From assembly GCA_017624735.1 (NCBI GenBank), contig JAGAMK010000050.1, forward strand, positions 1 through 56,627: 56,627 nt of DNA, read 5' to 3'. Both the position numbers and the translations under genes were made by a program. This document shows positions 8,422 through 16,610 of this stretch, in pieces. The notes beneath the pieces are model-generated. The model was not told the origin of the DNA and did no database searches. It saw nothing but the letters and a program-made list of their open reading frames with translations. Source of the stretch: Clostridia bacterium. Lineage in GTDB: Bacteria > Bacillota > Clostridia > Oscillospirales > Acutalibacteraceae. The number at the start of each line of letters is the position of its first letter. Positions within the stretch are counted from its first letter, which is position 1.

Positions 8422-9369
8422 ATGGCAAAGAAAGTTTTAAGTGCTGAACAAGCAGAAGTAAAAAAATTGAAAAAACAAAGCTCATCAATGAAGTGGACAG
8501 GATTTTTGGCATTTATGTTAGCATTGGTTTTGGTGTTTGGCATTATAGCTATTGGCAAAGCTGTTCCCTCACCGGGAGAGTACATAGAAGATAATGTTTC
8601 AACAAATACACCTGGTGGACCGGTAAACACACCGGGCGGTCCTGAACCTGTTCCTGGTGGTCCTGTTGATGAAGGAACTGGTGAAAATCCATCGGGTGAT
8701 GATGCAACACCTGATAATCAAAATCCTTCAACACCACAAAGAGAATTGCCTGAAGACCCTAAAGAATGGACAAAGGATGAAATTGTTAAGTTCTATAGGG
8801 AATCTGCCCAAAAGTCAACAGGTGTTAAGTCGGTTCAGAATATGTCAATGAATAATGGCATGAATGTTAAACTGAATAATAGTGCAATCGAATTTGTTAT
8901 TGACCTTGCTGAACCTATTATCAAGTTGGCTTTAAAGAATAACTCAATCGAATTTGATGGCATTACTGGTGGATATAATAGCCTTGTGCCATCCGATGTG
9001 CAGTCTGCAAAGGCGTATAAGGACGGAGAGTATACTGTTGTTGAAATGGTAATGGTTGAACAGACTGACGATGCTTATGGTGATACATATAAGGGTACAG
9101 TTGGTCATGGTATTTCAGTTGTAGGTAATATTGCAGTTGTAGCAGATAATTTCCCTGATTGGAATATCAACTTTAAAGATGCTTTTGTTGAACTTAAATA
9201 TGTGAATCCGGTTATTAAAGTAAGAATTAACAAAAATGGTATAATCGAAAAGGGAACATGGAGTTACCTTGTTAATGTTCATGTTAAAGGCCTTCAGATT
9301 GAAAGTGTTGTGGTTGAAGATGCAACAACAGTAATTGATTACGTTATCAAAACTGGTGGCGGATTCTAA
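8422..9369 (+). CDS. Membrane-anchored paralog 2 with PGGP repeats
   Basis: 315 aa. Same plan as the preceding gene: a Lys-rich cytoplasmic start nearly identical to paralog 1 (MAKKVLSAEQAEVKK), one transmembrane segment (about 27-47), a linker and the shared domain. The linker differs completely and holds four PGGP units (about residues 62-87) followed by a Pro/Asp/Asn-rich stretch. The domain carries GITGGY, DVQSAKAYKDG, VEMVMVEQTD, GTWSY and the end TGGGF. It has its own promoter and terminator, so it is an independent transcription unit. Function unknown. Confidence 0.75.
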   Translation: MAKKVLSAEQAEVKKLKKQSSSMKWTGFLAFMLALVLVFGIIAIGKAVPSPGEYIEDNVSTNTPGGPVNTPGGPEPVPGGPVDEGTGENPSGDDATPDNQNPSTPQRELPEDPKEWTKDEIVKFYRESAQKSTGVKSVQNMSMNNGMNVKLNNSAIEFVIDLAEPIIKLALKNNSIEFDGITGGYNSLVPSDVQSAKAYKDGEYTVVEMVMVEQTDDAYGDTYKGTVGHGISVVGNIAVVADNFPDWNINFKDAFVELKYVNPVIKVRINKNGIIEKGTWSYLVNVHVKGLQIESVVVEDATTVIDYVIKTGGGF

Positions 9370-9380
9370 TAAAATTTATT

Positions 9381-9414
9381 AAGGTGCTAATTCATTAGAA
9401 TTTGGCACCTTTTA
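9381..9414 (+). terminator. Terminator after paralog 2
   Basis: AAGGTGC (9381-9387) pairs with GCACCTT (9405-9411), and AATTC with GAATT inside it. A short T run follows. Confidence 0.7.
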
Positions 9415-9500
9415 TCGCTTTCTTCCTTTAATGCATAATAAGTAAATAACATTCAAAAAAGCGAATCACAAATTTGAGGATAAAATGCAAACGGCATTCG

Positions 9501-9529
9501 TTGACAAAGTACATTTTTTATAGTAAAAT
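9501..9529 (+). promoter_or_regulatory. Promoter of paralog 3
   Basis: TTGACA (9501-9506), 17 nt, TAAAAT (9524-9529). The same hexamers and the same flanking ATTCG occur at the promoter of paralog 2, which points to gene duplication together with its control region. Confidence 0.7.
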
Positions 9530-9560
9530 TTATATGTATGTTTACTAGGAGGATATCTCG

Positions 9561-10439
9561 ATGAAAAAAATACTTGCAATATTTGTTGCTCTTTCAATGC
9601 TTGTATGTATGGCATCATGCACAAAGATTAGTGTAGTTGTTCCAAATAAGACTAATCCAAACAATCAGCAAAACAATAATCAAAATAATGATTATCAGAT
9701 TCCTGATGATTTCAATAATGATTTTACTGACAACAATCAAGATAATTCGTTTGACAACAATGATGTACAGAATGACAACTCTCAATCAGGTCAGTTAAGC
9801 GATAATCCTGCAGACTGGTCAACAGCACAGATTGTTGACTATTATAAAAAAGCAGCAGGCAGAACACATAATTCAGTAACATCATATCAGAATATGACAA
9901 TGCGTAAAGGTTCTTTGAGTGCTCCTGGTATTAACAGCACTTTGCTTAGCTTTGCAGAGGGTGTTATGGCAACAGCACTTTCAAATAACTCAAAGGATTT
10001 TAAGGGCATTACAGGCGGACATCAAAAACTTGTTGCATCCGACGTTGCAAGTGCAAACGCATATAAGAGTGGCAACAATATTGTTATTGAAATGAAAATG
10101 AAGGAACAGACTGATAAGGGTAACGGTAAGATGTACGAAGGTACAGTAGGTCATGCTATTTCAGTTGTTGGTGATATTGATTCAGTTATAGGTCAGTTCT
10201 CAGGTCTTGGAATGGATGCTCAGATTGCCGATAACGACTGTACACTTCAATACAAGAACCCTGTGCTTAAGGTTACTATCAACAATAATGGTATGATTAT
10301 CAACGGAACATGGAGTTATGTAGTATATATTACTCTTAATAACCTTCAGATTAAGGCAATGGGATTGACTGTTCCTGTTAAGCAGGCAACCTCAATCGTT
10401 GATTTCTATGTAATTCTTAATGGCGGATTTAAAGCATAA
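9561..10439 (+). CDS. Lipoprotein paralog 3 with Asn/Asp-rich linker
   Basis: 292 aa. Unlike paralogs 1 and 2 it begins with a lipoprotein signal peptide ending in the lipobox MASC (Cys about residue 20), so it should be lipid-anchored outside the membrane. A strongly Asn/Asp/Gln-rich linker (about 30-75) follows, then the shared domain with W-S-T-A-Q-I-V, GITGGH, DVASANAYKSG, a MKMKEQTD strand and GTWSY. It ends NGGFKA. The ribosome site is AGGAGG. It is a third independent transcription unit of the family, with a changed mode of anchoring. Function unknown. Confidence 0.75.
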   Translation: MKKILAIFVALSMLVCMASCTKISVVVPNKTNPNNQQNNNQNNDYQIPDDFNNDFTDNNQDNSFDNNDVQNDNSQSGQLSDNPADWSTAQIVDYYKKAAGRTHNSVTSYQNMTMRKGSLSAPGINSTLLSFAEGVMATALSNNSKDFKGITGGHQKLVASDVASANAYKSGNNIVIEMKMKEQTDKGNGKMYEGTVGHAISVVGDIDSVIGQFSGLGMDAQIADNDCTLQYKNPVLKVTINNNGMIINGTWSYVVYITLNNLQIKAMGLTVPVKQATSIVDFYVILNGGFKA

Positions 10440-10453
10440 TTGAATAAAAAAGT

Positions 10454-10487
10454 AATTGCCCATGGTAATAAACCGTGGGCAATTTTT
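10454..10487. terminator. Bidirectional terminator between paralog 3 and the C-fold protein
   Basis: A 12-bp stem (AATTGCCCATGG with CCGTGGGCAATT, one G-T pair) has T runs on both strands and separates convergent genes. Confidence 0.85.
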
Positions 10488-10497
10488 GTTATGTTTT

Positions 10498-11937
10498 TTA
10501 GTTGTTTGCAATTTCTTTCATGCTTTCTTCCATATAGTTAAAGAAAGTATCAAGCATTTCCTTGTCTTTCTTGGTGCCTTGAATACACATTGTAATAATA
10601 GCATTACCGTTAAGGGATAATGCAGTGGCAACTGCACAGTTCTTTTTCTTTGCCGCACCCGCAACCATAGCAAAGGTTGGCTCGTGTCCGTCTAAAGAAC
10701 AGAATTTCGCATCAAGGCGACCAACATTACTGACGGAAAGGTTAGCATTGTTATAGAACATCTTTACAATCAATTCTGCCTGAATATAAACAAGCTGAGT
10801 AAAAGCATAATTGAGAAGAGGGAGTCCGTATAGACCTAAAAACTCATCTTCCTTTGATTTCCTGTTACACTCAGAAACTTCTTTAAGAGTATCAAAAACA
10901 GTTTTGCCCCTTTTTGATACTGTACATGGCATGAAGGTTGTTTGGTTGGTGTAACCAATTCTGTTTGGGTCCTTCATATATCGTCTTAAATCAACAGCGC
11001 AGGAGAGAGTAAGGCTTTCGTCGTCGCAACCTAACATCTTATATGTAGCATCAATATAACTTGCAGAAAGGACGTCGTTTGCAGTTGCACCTATTTCCTT
11101 TGCCTTCTTCACAGCACCCATAAATATTTCTGAAGGTATAACCTTGGTGATAAGAATATTATGGTCATTTTCTGATGTTTCTGTAAAGGGTAGCGTTTTC
11201 TTTTCTTTTGAAGTCTTATTGGCAAATTTGGTCTTTGCTGCTTTTCTTGTTGATTCAGGTAAGTCTTTGTATACTTCATCAAGTTTTCTCGAGCCTGTTC
11301 TGAAGTCCAATGGCGTTTTACCATCGGCAACATATTCATTGTATGCTTTGAAAAAGTCCCCAAGTAATTGCTTGATTCCGCCACCGTCCGTAATCATGTG
11401 ATTCCAAAGAACACATAATGCACATTTGTTATCCGTTACACACAACTTAAATTTAAGCTGAACATTGTCTTTAAGGTCAATGGTCTGAACAAGAAAATCG
11501 TAGGTACTTTTTTCAATATCGTTAGTATTTTCAATTGATAAAACATCATCAATGTTATAATCACAAACTTTCCAGTATGGTGCAATATGATTGTCAATAA
11601 ACATTGAGTGCAGAATAGGTGAGTGCTCAAAAAGGCTTATAAGTACAGTTTTAACTGCTTCAAAGTCAGGAATGAAATCGTAGTCAAGCCTAAAACGTGC
11701 TATTCTGTCCATATAACAACGGCACATATAGTTTACCTTGTCATATACCTCTGCACGGACTTTCTTTGCATTATAGCCATTCTTTATAATATCCACTGCA
11801 ATTTCTGCACATGCTTTATCATCGTTAAGACCACGCTTTTTAAGTAAATCACAGTATTCGTTGATTTTTGAAAAGGCTAAAGCCTGCTTTTTTACAGGCA
11901 GGCTTTCAGTATATTGTTTAATAATTGTTTCTTTCAT
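10498..11937 (-). CDS. Condensation/acyltransferase-fold protein
   Basis: 479 aa. The active-site motif LWNHMITDGGG (His180, Asp184, Gly185) is the HxxxDG of the chloramphenicol-acetyltransferase/NRPS condensation superfamily, with Asn in place of the first His. A late N-x-T-F-M-P-C segment and NLSVSNVGR fit the C-terminal half of that fold. It resembles the free-standing alcohol/amine acyltransferases of this superfamily more than a modular C domain. It starts 14 nt after a GH3-family gene on the same strand, so the pair probably act together in forming an ester or amide. Substrates are unknown. Confidence 0.7.
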   Translation of the reverse strand: MKETIIKQYTESLPVKKQALAFSKINEYCDLLKKRGLNDDKACAEIAVDIIKNGYNAKKVRAEVYDKVNYMCRCYMDRIARFRLDYDFIPDFEAVKTVLISLFEHSPILHSMFIDNHIAPYWKVCDYNIDDVLSIENTNDIEKSTYDFLVQTIDLKDNVQLKFKLCVTDNKCALCVLWNHMITDGGGIKQLLGDFFKAYNEYVADGKTPLDFRTGSRKLDEVYKDLPESTRKAAKTKFANKTSKEKKTLPFTETSENDHNILITKVIPSEIFMGAVKKAKEIGATANDVLSASYIDATYKMLGCDDESLTLSCAVDLRRYMKDPNRIGYTNQTTFMPCTVSKRGKTVFDTLKEVSECNRKSKEDEFLGLYGLPLLNYAFTQLVYIQAELIVKMFYNNANLSVSNVGRLDAKFCSLDGHEPTFAMVAGAAKKKNCAVATALSLNGNAIITMCIQGTKKDKEMLDTFFNYMEESMKEIANN

Positions 11938-11951
11938 AAGGTTTTCACCCT

Positions 11952-13655
11952 TTAAAATTGTGTATGGTTAAAGAAGAATTCTTTTCTTTCTTCTGAATTG
12001 ATAACCTTGATAGGCTTAATCTGGTTAAGGTTTGCACCATTCATTCTGAGCATTTCGCGATATTCATCGTATGTGCCGTGACGAAGGAATTTAACTTCAC
12101 AGTGTCCCAACGCACCACTCTTGATAAGTGGACCAACAGAAACGTTACCTGCACAAAGACATTTTTCAAATTCTTCTGCATAAATAGCTTCATCTTCTTT
12201 TGTATGTTCTTTTGTGCCTTCAACAAGGAGTATGTAATGTCCTGGTGAAGTATCTCTGTCAGGATAAATGCTGTAACCAACAAACATTTCTCCCATATTA
12301 TCAGAGAAATTACCAACGATTTCATCAAAAGCAAGCTGATTGATTTTCTCACCACTGATGTTAGCAATCTGATTAAGACGATAGCAGAAAGTAACCTTTG
12401 GAGATTCGTGATAATAACCTGTTACCTTAACAACGTCTTCGATACGATAACGGTAGAAACCACTTCTGTTTGTAAGAATAAGTTCATATTCCTTGCCAAC
12501 TTCAAGTTCGCTGATTGTTAAAGGCTTTGTGCCTTCAGGAGCATCCAATGGAAGGAATTCAAAGAAAGCATTCTGTGGAAGAATAACATATTCATAAGAG
12601 TTTAATTCGTTTGGAACAGCCATAAGAGCTTCAGTAGCAGCATAACCAACATAATGGATTGGCATATCTTCACCAATGTAGCGGCGAAGTCTCTGCTGAT
12701 AGTGAGAAAGAGCACCTGTACCCATACCATACATCCAACCACATCTTGGCCAGATTCTTGTAACGATTGCTGACTCGTCAAAGCCTTTTTCAAATTCAGC
12801 ACGGAGCTTTGCAGCACGTTTTGGGTTTGGCTTGATTCTCTTTTGAAGACTTGCACGGATGTGGTCAGGGATTCTTACATTTTCATTAAGTTTACCCTTT
12901 GCAATATCGTCACAGAACATTTCCCAGTTTTCTTCAAGATAGAAGAACATTGATTCAAGTGTTGTAATGAAAATTGTACCAAGGTAACTGATATCCTCGT
13001 CCTGCAAGGCAAAGAAAAGCTTTACATAGTGCATATCCATATCTACATCAGCTTCAGGGAACATAACCTCTTTTGGAGAGCATGTGTAGAATTTAACAAT
13101 AGGTTTCATGTTAAGGAAAGGGATTGATGAAAGACATGAAACAGTAGCACCACCAGGGGTCTTTCTGTAATTAACCTCAGCAGTAAGAAGACCTCTTTGA
13201 GGAGGAAGAAGCTTGTGCTTTTCTTTCCAGAAGTATTTTACTGCACAACCAACAGGCAAACTAAAACTGAAGCACATAATTGTCCATTCAGAAAAACCTG
13301 AAAGAGGAACAAGCTTGCTTCTACCCGTACTACCTGAAGATTCGGTGAAACGACGGATATATCTGTTTGTAATGAGTCCTTTTTCACCCTTTGCCATTCT
13401 CATAATATAATCTTCATAATCAAGGTATCCTGAGAGAGGAACAATATTCTGATAATCCTCTATTGATTTAACCTTGTCAAAATTATTCTTTTTACCGTAT
13501 TCGGTAGTCTTGTTATCACGCATAAGGTCTTTAAGCACCTTTTCCTGCATTTTATTTGCATTTTTTGCGTAGATGTTAAGTTTGATTTGTTCACTGATAC
13601 CAAGGAAACCGCCGATAGCAGTAAACAAAGGTCTGAAAAGTTTCATAATCTTCAT
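11952..13655 (-). CDS. GH3-family acyl-adenylating amide synthetase
   Basis: 567 aa, matching GH3 proteins in length and motifs. The ATP-binding motif TESSGSTGRSKLVPLS (about 104-119), the central HYVGYAATEA and the hinge region NRSGFYRYRIEDVVKV are characteristic. Plant GH3 enzymes adenylate carboxylic acids such as indole-acetate or jasmonate and join them to an amino acid without a carrier protein. Bacterial members are mostly uncharacterised. Coupled to a condensation-fold gene and next to an MFS transporter, it suggests synthesis of a small acyl-amino-acid-like conjugate; that is inference. ATG start with AAGGGG about 10 nt upstream. No convincing promoter was found in the AT-rich 13656-13800. 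Confidence 0.8.
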   Translation of the reverse strand: MKIMKLFRPLFTAIGGFLGISEQIKLNIYAKNANKMQEKVLKDLMRDNKTTEYGKKNNFDKVKSIEDYQNIVPLSGYLDYEDYIMRMAKGEKGLITNRYIRRFTESSGSTGRSKLVPLSGFSEWTIMCFSFSLPVGCAVKYFWKEKHKLLPPQRGLLTAEVNYRKTPGGATVSCLSSIPFLNMKPIVKFYTCSPKEVMFPEADVDMDMHYVKLFFALQDEDISYLGTIFITTLESMFFYLEENWEMFCDDIAKGKLNENVRIPDHIRASLQKRIKPNPKRAAKLRAEFEKGFDESAIVTRIWPRCGWMYGMGTGALSHYQQRLRRYIGEDMPIHYVGYAATEALMAVPNELNSYEYVILPQNAFFEFLPLDAPEGTKPLTISELEVGKEYELILTNRSGFYRYRIEDVVKVTGYYHESPKVTFCYRLNQIANISGEKINQLAFDEIVGNFSDNMGEMFVGYSIYPDRDTSPGHYILLVEGTKEHTKEDEAIYAEEFEKCLCAGNVSVGPLIKSGALGHCEVKFLRHGTYDEYREMLRMNGANLNQIKPIKVINSEERKEFFFNHTQF

Positions 13656-13809
13656 GCTTTTATTACCCCTTTATTTGTGTCTTAATATCAAATTATAAGT
13701 TTATAGACACATAACAATATAATTGTATAACATTTTAATCTTTAATGCAACAAATTTTTTGTTATTTAATATATATTTGAATAGTTGTTTAAATGAAACG
13801 CAATAAATG

Positions 13810-13838
13810 TTGACATAGATAGTTTTAATATTTATAAT
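13810..13838 (+). promoter_or_regulatory. Consensus promoter of the MFS transporter
   Basis: TTGACA (13810-13815), 17 nt, TATAAT (13833-13838): a perfect sigma-A consensus. The transcript starts about 20 nt before the ribosome site AGGGGAG. Confidence 0.8.
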
Positions 13839-13866
13839 TTATAGTAAGAAAATAGGGGAGAGTAAT

Positions 13867-15258
13867 ATGAAAAATACAGAAAAAGTTGCATTAAAAGAGC
13901 AACAACAAGTAAAACGTCTGAAAAGGATGCAGGGAAAAGGTAGTAGTAAGTATTTCTTTGTCTTGCTTATTCTTATTGCCATTGTTAACATTCTGGATGA
14001 GGTAACAAGTAATCTTACTGTTACGGTTCAATCTTCTTTTGTAACGGAGTTTTTTGTCAATAATCCGTTTATGGGTAAGTTTTACTCATTTGAAGAGGGC
14101 TTGGCGCTACATTCAACCATTGGCATATTTACCTATGTTTTAGGCATTATAACACCATTCTATAAAGCACTTGCTGATAAATGGGGAAGAAAACCTTTGT
14201 TTGCCCTTTCAACTCTTGGTATGGCAACTGGTCTTTTTGTTATCAACCTTTCAACAAGTTACATAATGTTTTTAGTTGGTTTTGCTATTATCAGTTTCTT
14301 TATGGGGCACGATATTCAGATTATCTATATCCTTGAAGAAGCACCTGATAAACATCGTGCAAAGATATATAGCTTCTTGAAGAGCTTTGGTATTTTGGGT
14401 GTTATTCTTATTCCAACACTTCGGGATATGTTTATGGGAGATGACCCAACAAAATGGCGTGAAATATTCCTTGTTCCGGCTGTTATTGGGTTTGCGGCAG
14501 TTCTTTTAGTTGTTCTCTTTGCAAAGGATACAAAGGTTTTTATTAATGAAAGAATCGAATATCTTTCCCGTCCTTATGAAGAACGTCAAGCAGAGAAAGA
14601 ACTCAAAAAACAACAAAAAGAAGCTCAAAGAAACCAGTCAGGTGTCTTTAATGGGGTAAAATATATCTTCTCAAATTCTGACACAAAGAATCTTATCATT
14701 TCTCATATCATCTTTGACTCTGCAATGCCTGCAATTGCCCTTTATTTTGAATCCTCCATGCACAAAGTTGGTATGAGTACAAGTGAAATTACCAAGGCAT
14801 TATTTATGGTGCCTGTGGTTTATGCTACAATAACATTCCTTTCAGGATTTATTGCAGATAAGCTTGGCAGAAAAGTTACCATTACAGGTTTTTCCATTAC
14901 TTGTATAATTGGATATTCATTGTTCGTTGCAGGTATCCTTTGTGGTTGGAATCCATATCTTATTGGTTTCTTTGCAGGACTTTATCAAGGTTCATACTGG
15001 ATTGGCAGAGATTATATGAATGTTATGATGACGGAAAAAGTTCCAACAGACATCCGTGCATCCGTTGTAGGTGCAGAAGGGCTTTTAGTAATCATCGGAC
15101 TTGCAGTAGGTTATTTGTTAGCAGTTGTAGGAATGCTTGTGTTCCCAATTTGGTGGGTATGCCTTGCGATTTCTGTTGCAGCAGTAGGTGTGGCAGCAAT
15201 AATGTTTACATTAAAAGTTAAAGAAACCAAAGGCGTAAACCTTGATGAAATAAATTAA
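13867..15258 (+). CDS. Major facilitator superfamily transporter
   Basis: 463 aa with about 12 hydrophobic segments. The MFS loop 2-3 signature is visible in DKWGRKPLFALSTLG, and its echo between segments 8 and 9 in DKLGRKVTITG. A charged central loop rich in Lys, Gln and Glu (about 235-255) separates the two halves, and the first 30 residues are a basic cytoplasmic tail. It resembles the sugar/metabolite porter branch, but the substrate cannot be named. It is divergent from the GH3 gene, so export of the GH3/C-fold product is possible. Confidence 0.8.
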   Translation: MKNTEKVALKEQQQVKRLKRMQGKGSSKYFFVLLILIAIVNILDEVTSNLTVTVQSSFVTEFFVNNPFMGKFYSFEEGLALHSTIGIFTYVLGIITPFYKALADKWGRKPLFALSTLGMATGLFVINLSTSYIMFLVGFAIISFFMGHDIQIIYILEEAPDKHRAKIYSFLKSFGILGVILIPTLRDMFMGDDPTKWREIFLVPAVIGFAAVLLVVLFAKDTKVFINERIEYLSRPYEERQAEKELKKQQKEAQRNQSGVFNGVKYIFSNSDTKNLIISHIIFDSAMPAIALYFESSMHKVGMSTSEITKALFMVPVVYATITFLSGFIADKLGRKVTITGFSITCIIGYSLFVAGILCGWNPYLIGFFAGLYQGSYWIGRDYMNVMMTEKVPTDIRASVVGAEGLLVIIGLAVGYLLAVVGMLVFPIWWVCLAISVAAVGVAAIMFTLKVKETKGVNLDEIN

Positions 15259-15266
15259 ATCAAATG

Positions 15267-15310
15267 AAAAAATAAAGGAGAATGGCTTGAACCATTCTCC
15301 TTTATTTTTT
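15267..15310. terminator. Bidirectional terminator
   Basis: A perfect 19-bp inverted repeat with a 6-nt loop (15267-15285 and 15292-15310), A-rich on one side and T-rich on the other. It ends both the MFS gene and the convergent phosphoesterase gene, whose stop codon it touches. Confidence 0.9.
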
Positions 15311-16595
15311 ATCCGCTAAACTCTTCGTTAAGAACCTGCATTGTAACCTGTTCTTTGTCAGGGTTTGCATATTTATCCTGGTAGTAGTTTTCAGGGTAAC
15401 AGTCAAATGTACCATCAGGTTTTACTGTAATCACCGTACAACCGCGTTGTGTACCCTTTGTATCAATTTTACTGTAGGCAGTATAATCAATACTCATGCC
15501 GTATGTAAGACGAATTCCTTTGTAATCCAATGAAAAAATATTAATATGGTCATGACCTACAAACATTCCTTGTGTGCTTCCCAATTCAAGAGCAGCTTCA
15601 AAGAATTGGTCGTCATTTGTAGGGTGGCATACTTTTTCTCCTAGTGTTCCATAATAGTACTTTACATTTTCAGTATCCTTGTATCCGTTAGCCTTGAATT
15701 CGTCCCATGCCTGTTGGTACTCAACGGGAGGGATGTGCATAAATACAAGTGACTTTACAAGACCGTATTTTTCAAGTAAGTGAGTCTGCTCATCACCTTC
15801 AAATGTCTTTTCAATAAATGCTTTGTTATCTGCATTAAGTCTTTCACAGGTTGTTTTATACCAATCAATTTGGTTTTCGTGGATATTATCGTAATTACCT
15901 GTAATTCCGGCTACAAGACCAGCAAATTTATTATCCTGCGGATAATCATTTGAATCTATTGTGATAAGTGCCTGAGTGATAACACCATCGCTGTTTTTTA
16001 CCTTGATTACGCTGTTACCAACTCCGTCAATACTTTCGTCATCCATAAGGTAAAGACAATTTTTCCATTCATCGCTACTATAAAACTCACCCATTTTTTC
16101 ACGGTTGTAAATTGAGTATATTTCGGAATCATGATTACCGAAAGTAACAGTCCACGGAATGTTAAGAGTTTCCATAACTGTTGCAAATATGCGAGCAGCA
16201 TATTGATTGTTGAATGTTCCTGCTGTGAATGGTATAGGGTAACTGATGTCGCCTGTTGCAATAACTATGTCAGGCTTTTCTTCAGCAACCATAGTCGCAA
16301 TAGTATCAATGACCTTGTAATCATCCTTTTTAGACATCCAGCCCCCGCCAAGATGAATATCAGTAAGTTGTACGATTTTAACATCACGGTCAGAAATAAT
16401 TGTGTAGAAGCCATCTGTGTCCTTTTCGATAGATAATCTGTCTTCTAAAACAACAGGCTCAAGTTTTTTGATATATTCAAGGGTGTTTTTAATATATACC
16501 TTGTTTGCAATTGTTCCTGCAATTCCGATGATTACAAAAACAGCTATAATAATTCCAAATACTTTCATAACTTTTTTCCCGTTATGCTTTTTCAT
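15309..16595 (-). CDS. Membrane-anchored metallophosphoesterase
   Basis: 428 aa. One N-terminal transmembrane segment (about 10-30) is followed by a calcineurin-like phosphoesterase domain. The dinuclear-metal motifs are in order: QLTDIHLGGG, IATGDISYP, TFGNHDSE, a His in FMHIPP and VGHDHIN. The active site would face outside the membrane. It follows the LTA-synthase-family gene by 15 nt on the same strand, so a role at the cell envelope, perhaps removing phosphate from polymer or lipid intermediates, is plausible but unproven. Confidence 0.8.
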   Translation of the reverse strand: MKKHNGKKVMKVFGIIIAVFVIIGIAGTIANKVYIKNTLEYIKKLEPVVLEDRLSIEKDTDGFYTIISDRDVKIVQLTDIHLGGGWMSKKDDYKVIDTIATMVAEEKPDIVIATGDISYPIPFTAGTFNNQYAARIFATVMETLNIPWTVTFGNHDSEIYSIYNREKMGEFYSSDEWKNCLYLMDDESIDGVGNSVIKVKNSDGVITQALITIDSNDYPQDNKFAGLVAGITGNYDNIHENQIDWYKTTCERLNADNKAFIEKTFEGDEQTHLLEKYGLVKSLVFMHIPPVEYQQAWDEFKANGYKDTENVKYYYGTLGEKVCHPTNDDQFFEAALELGSTQGMFVGHDHINIFSLDYKGIRLTYGMSIDYTAYSKIDTKGTQRGCTVITVKPDGTFDCYPENYYQDKYANPDKEQVTMQVLNEEFSG

Positions 16596-16610
16596 ATTTT
16601 ATTACCTCAT

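Noticed and set aside
8600-8690. PGGP-coding direct repeats as a CRISPR-like or minisatellite array
   Set aside because: The units are in-frame, short and unequal, and explained by a low-complexity protein linker.
9640-9790. Asn-rich stretch as a sequencing artefact or non-coding repeat
   Set aside because: The frame stays open and joins a lipobox signal to a conserved domain; such linkers are common in surface proteins.
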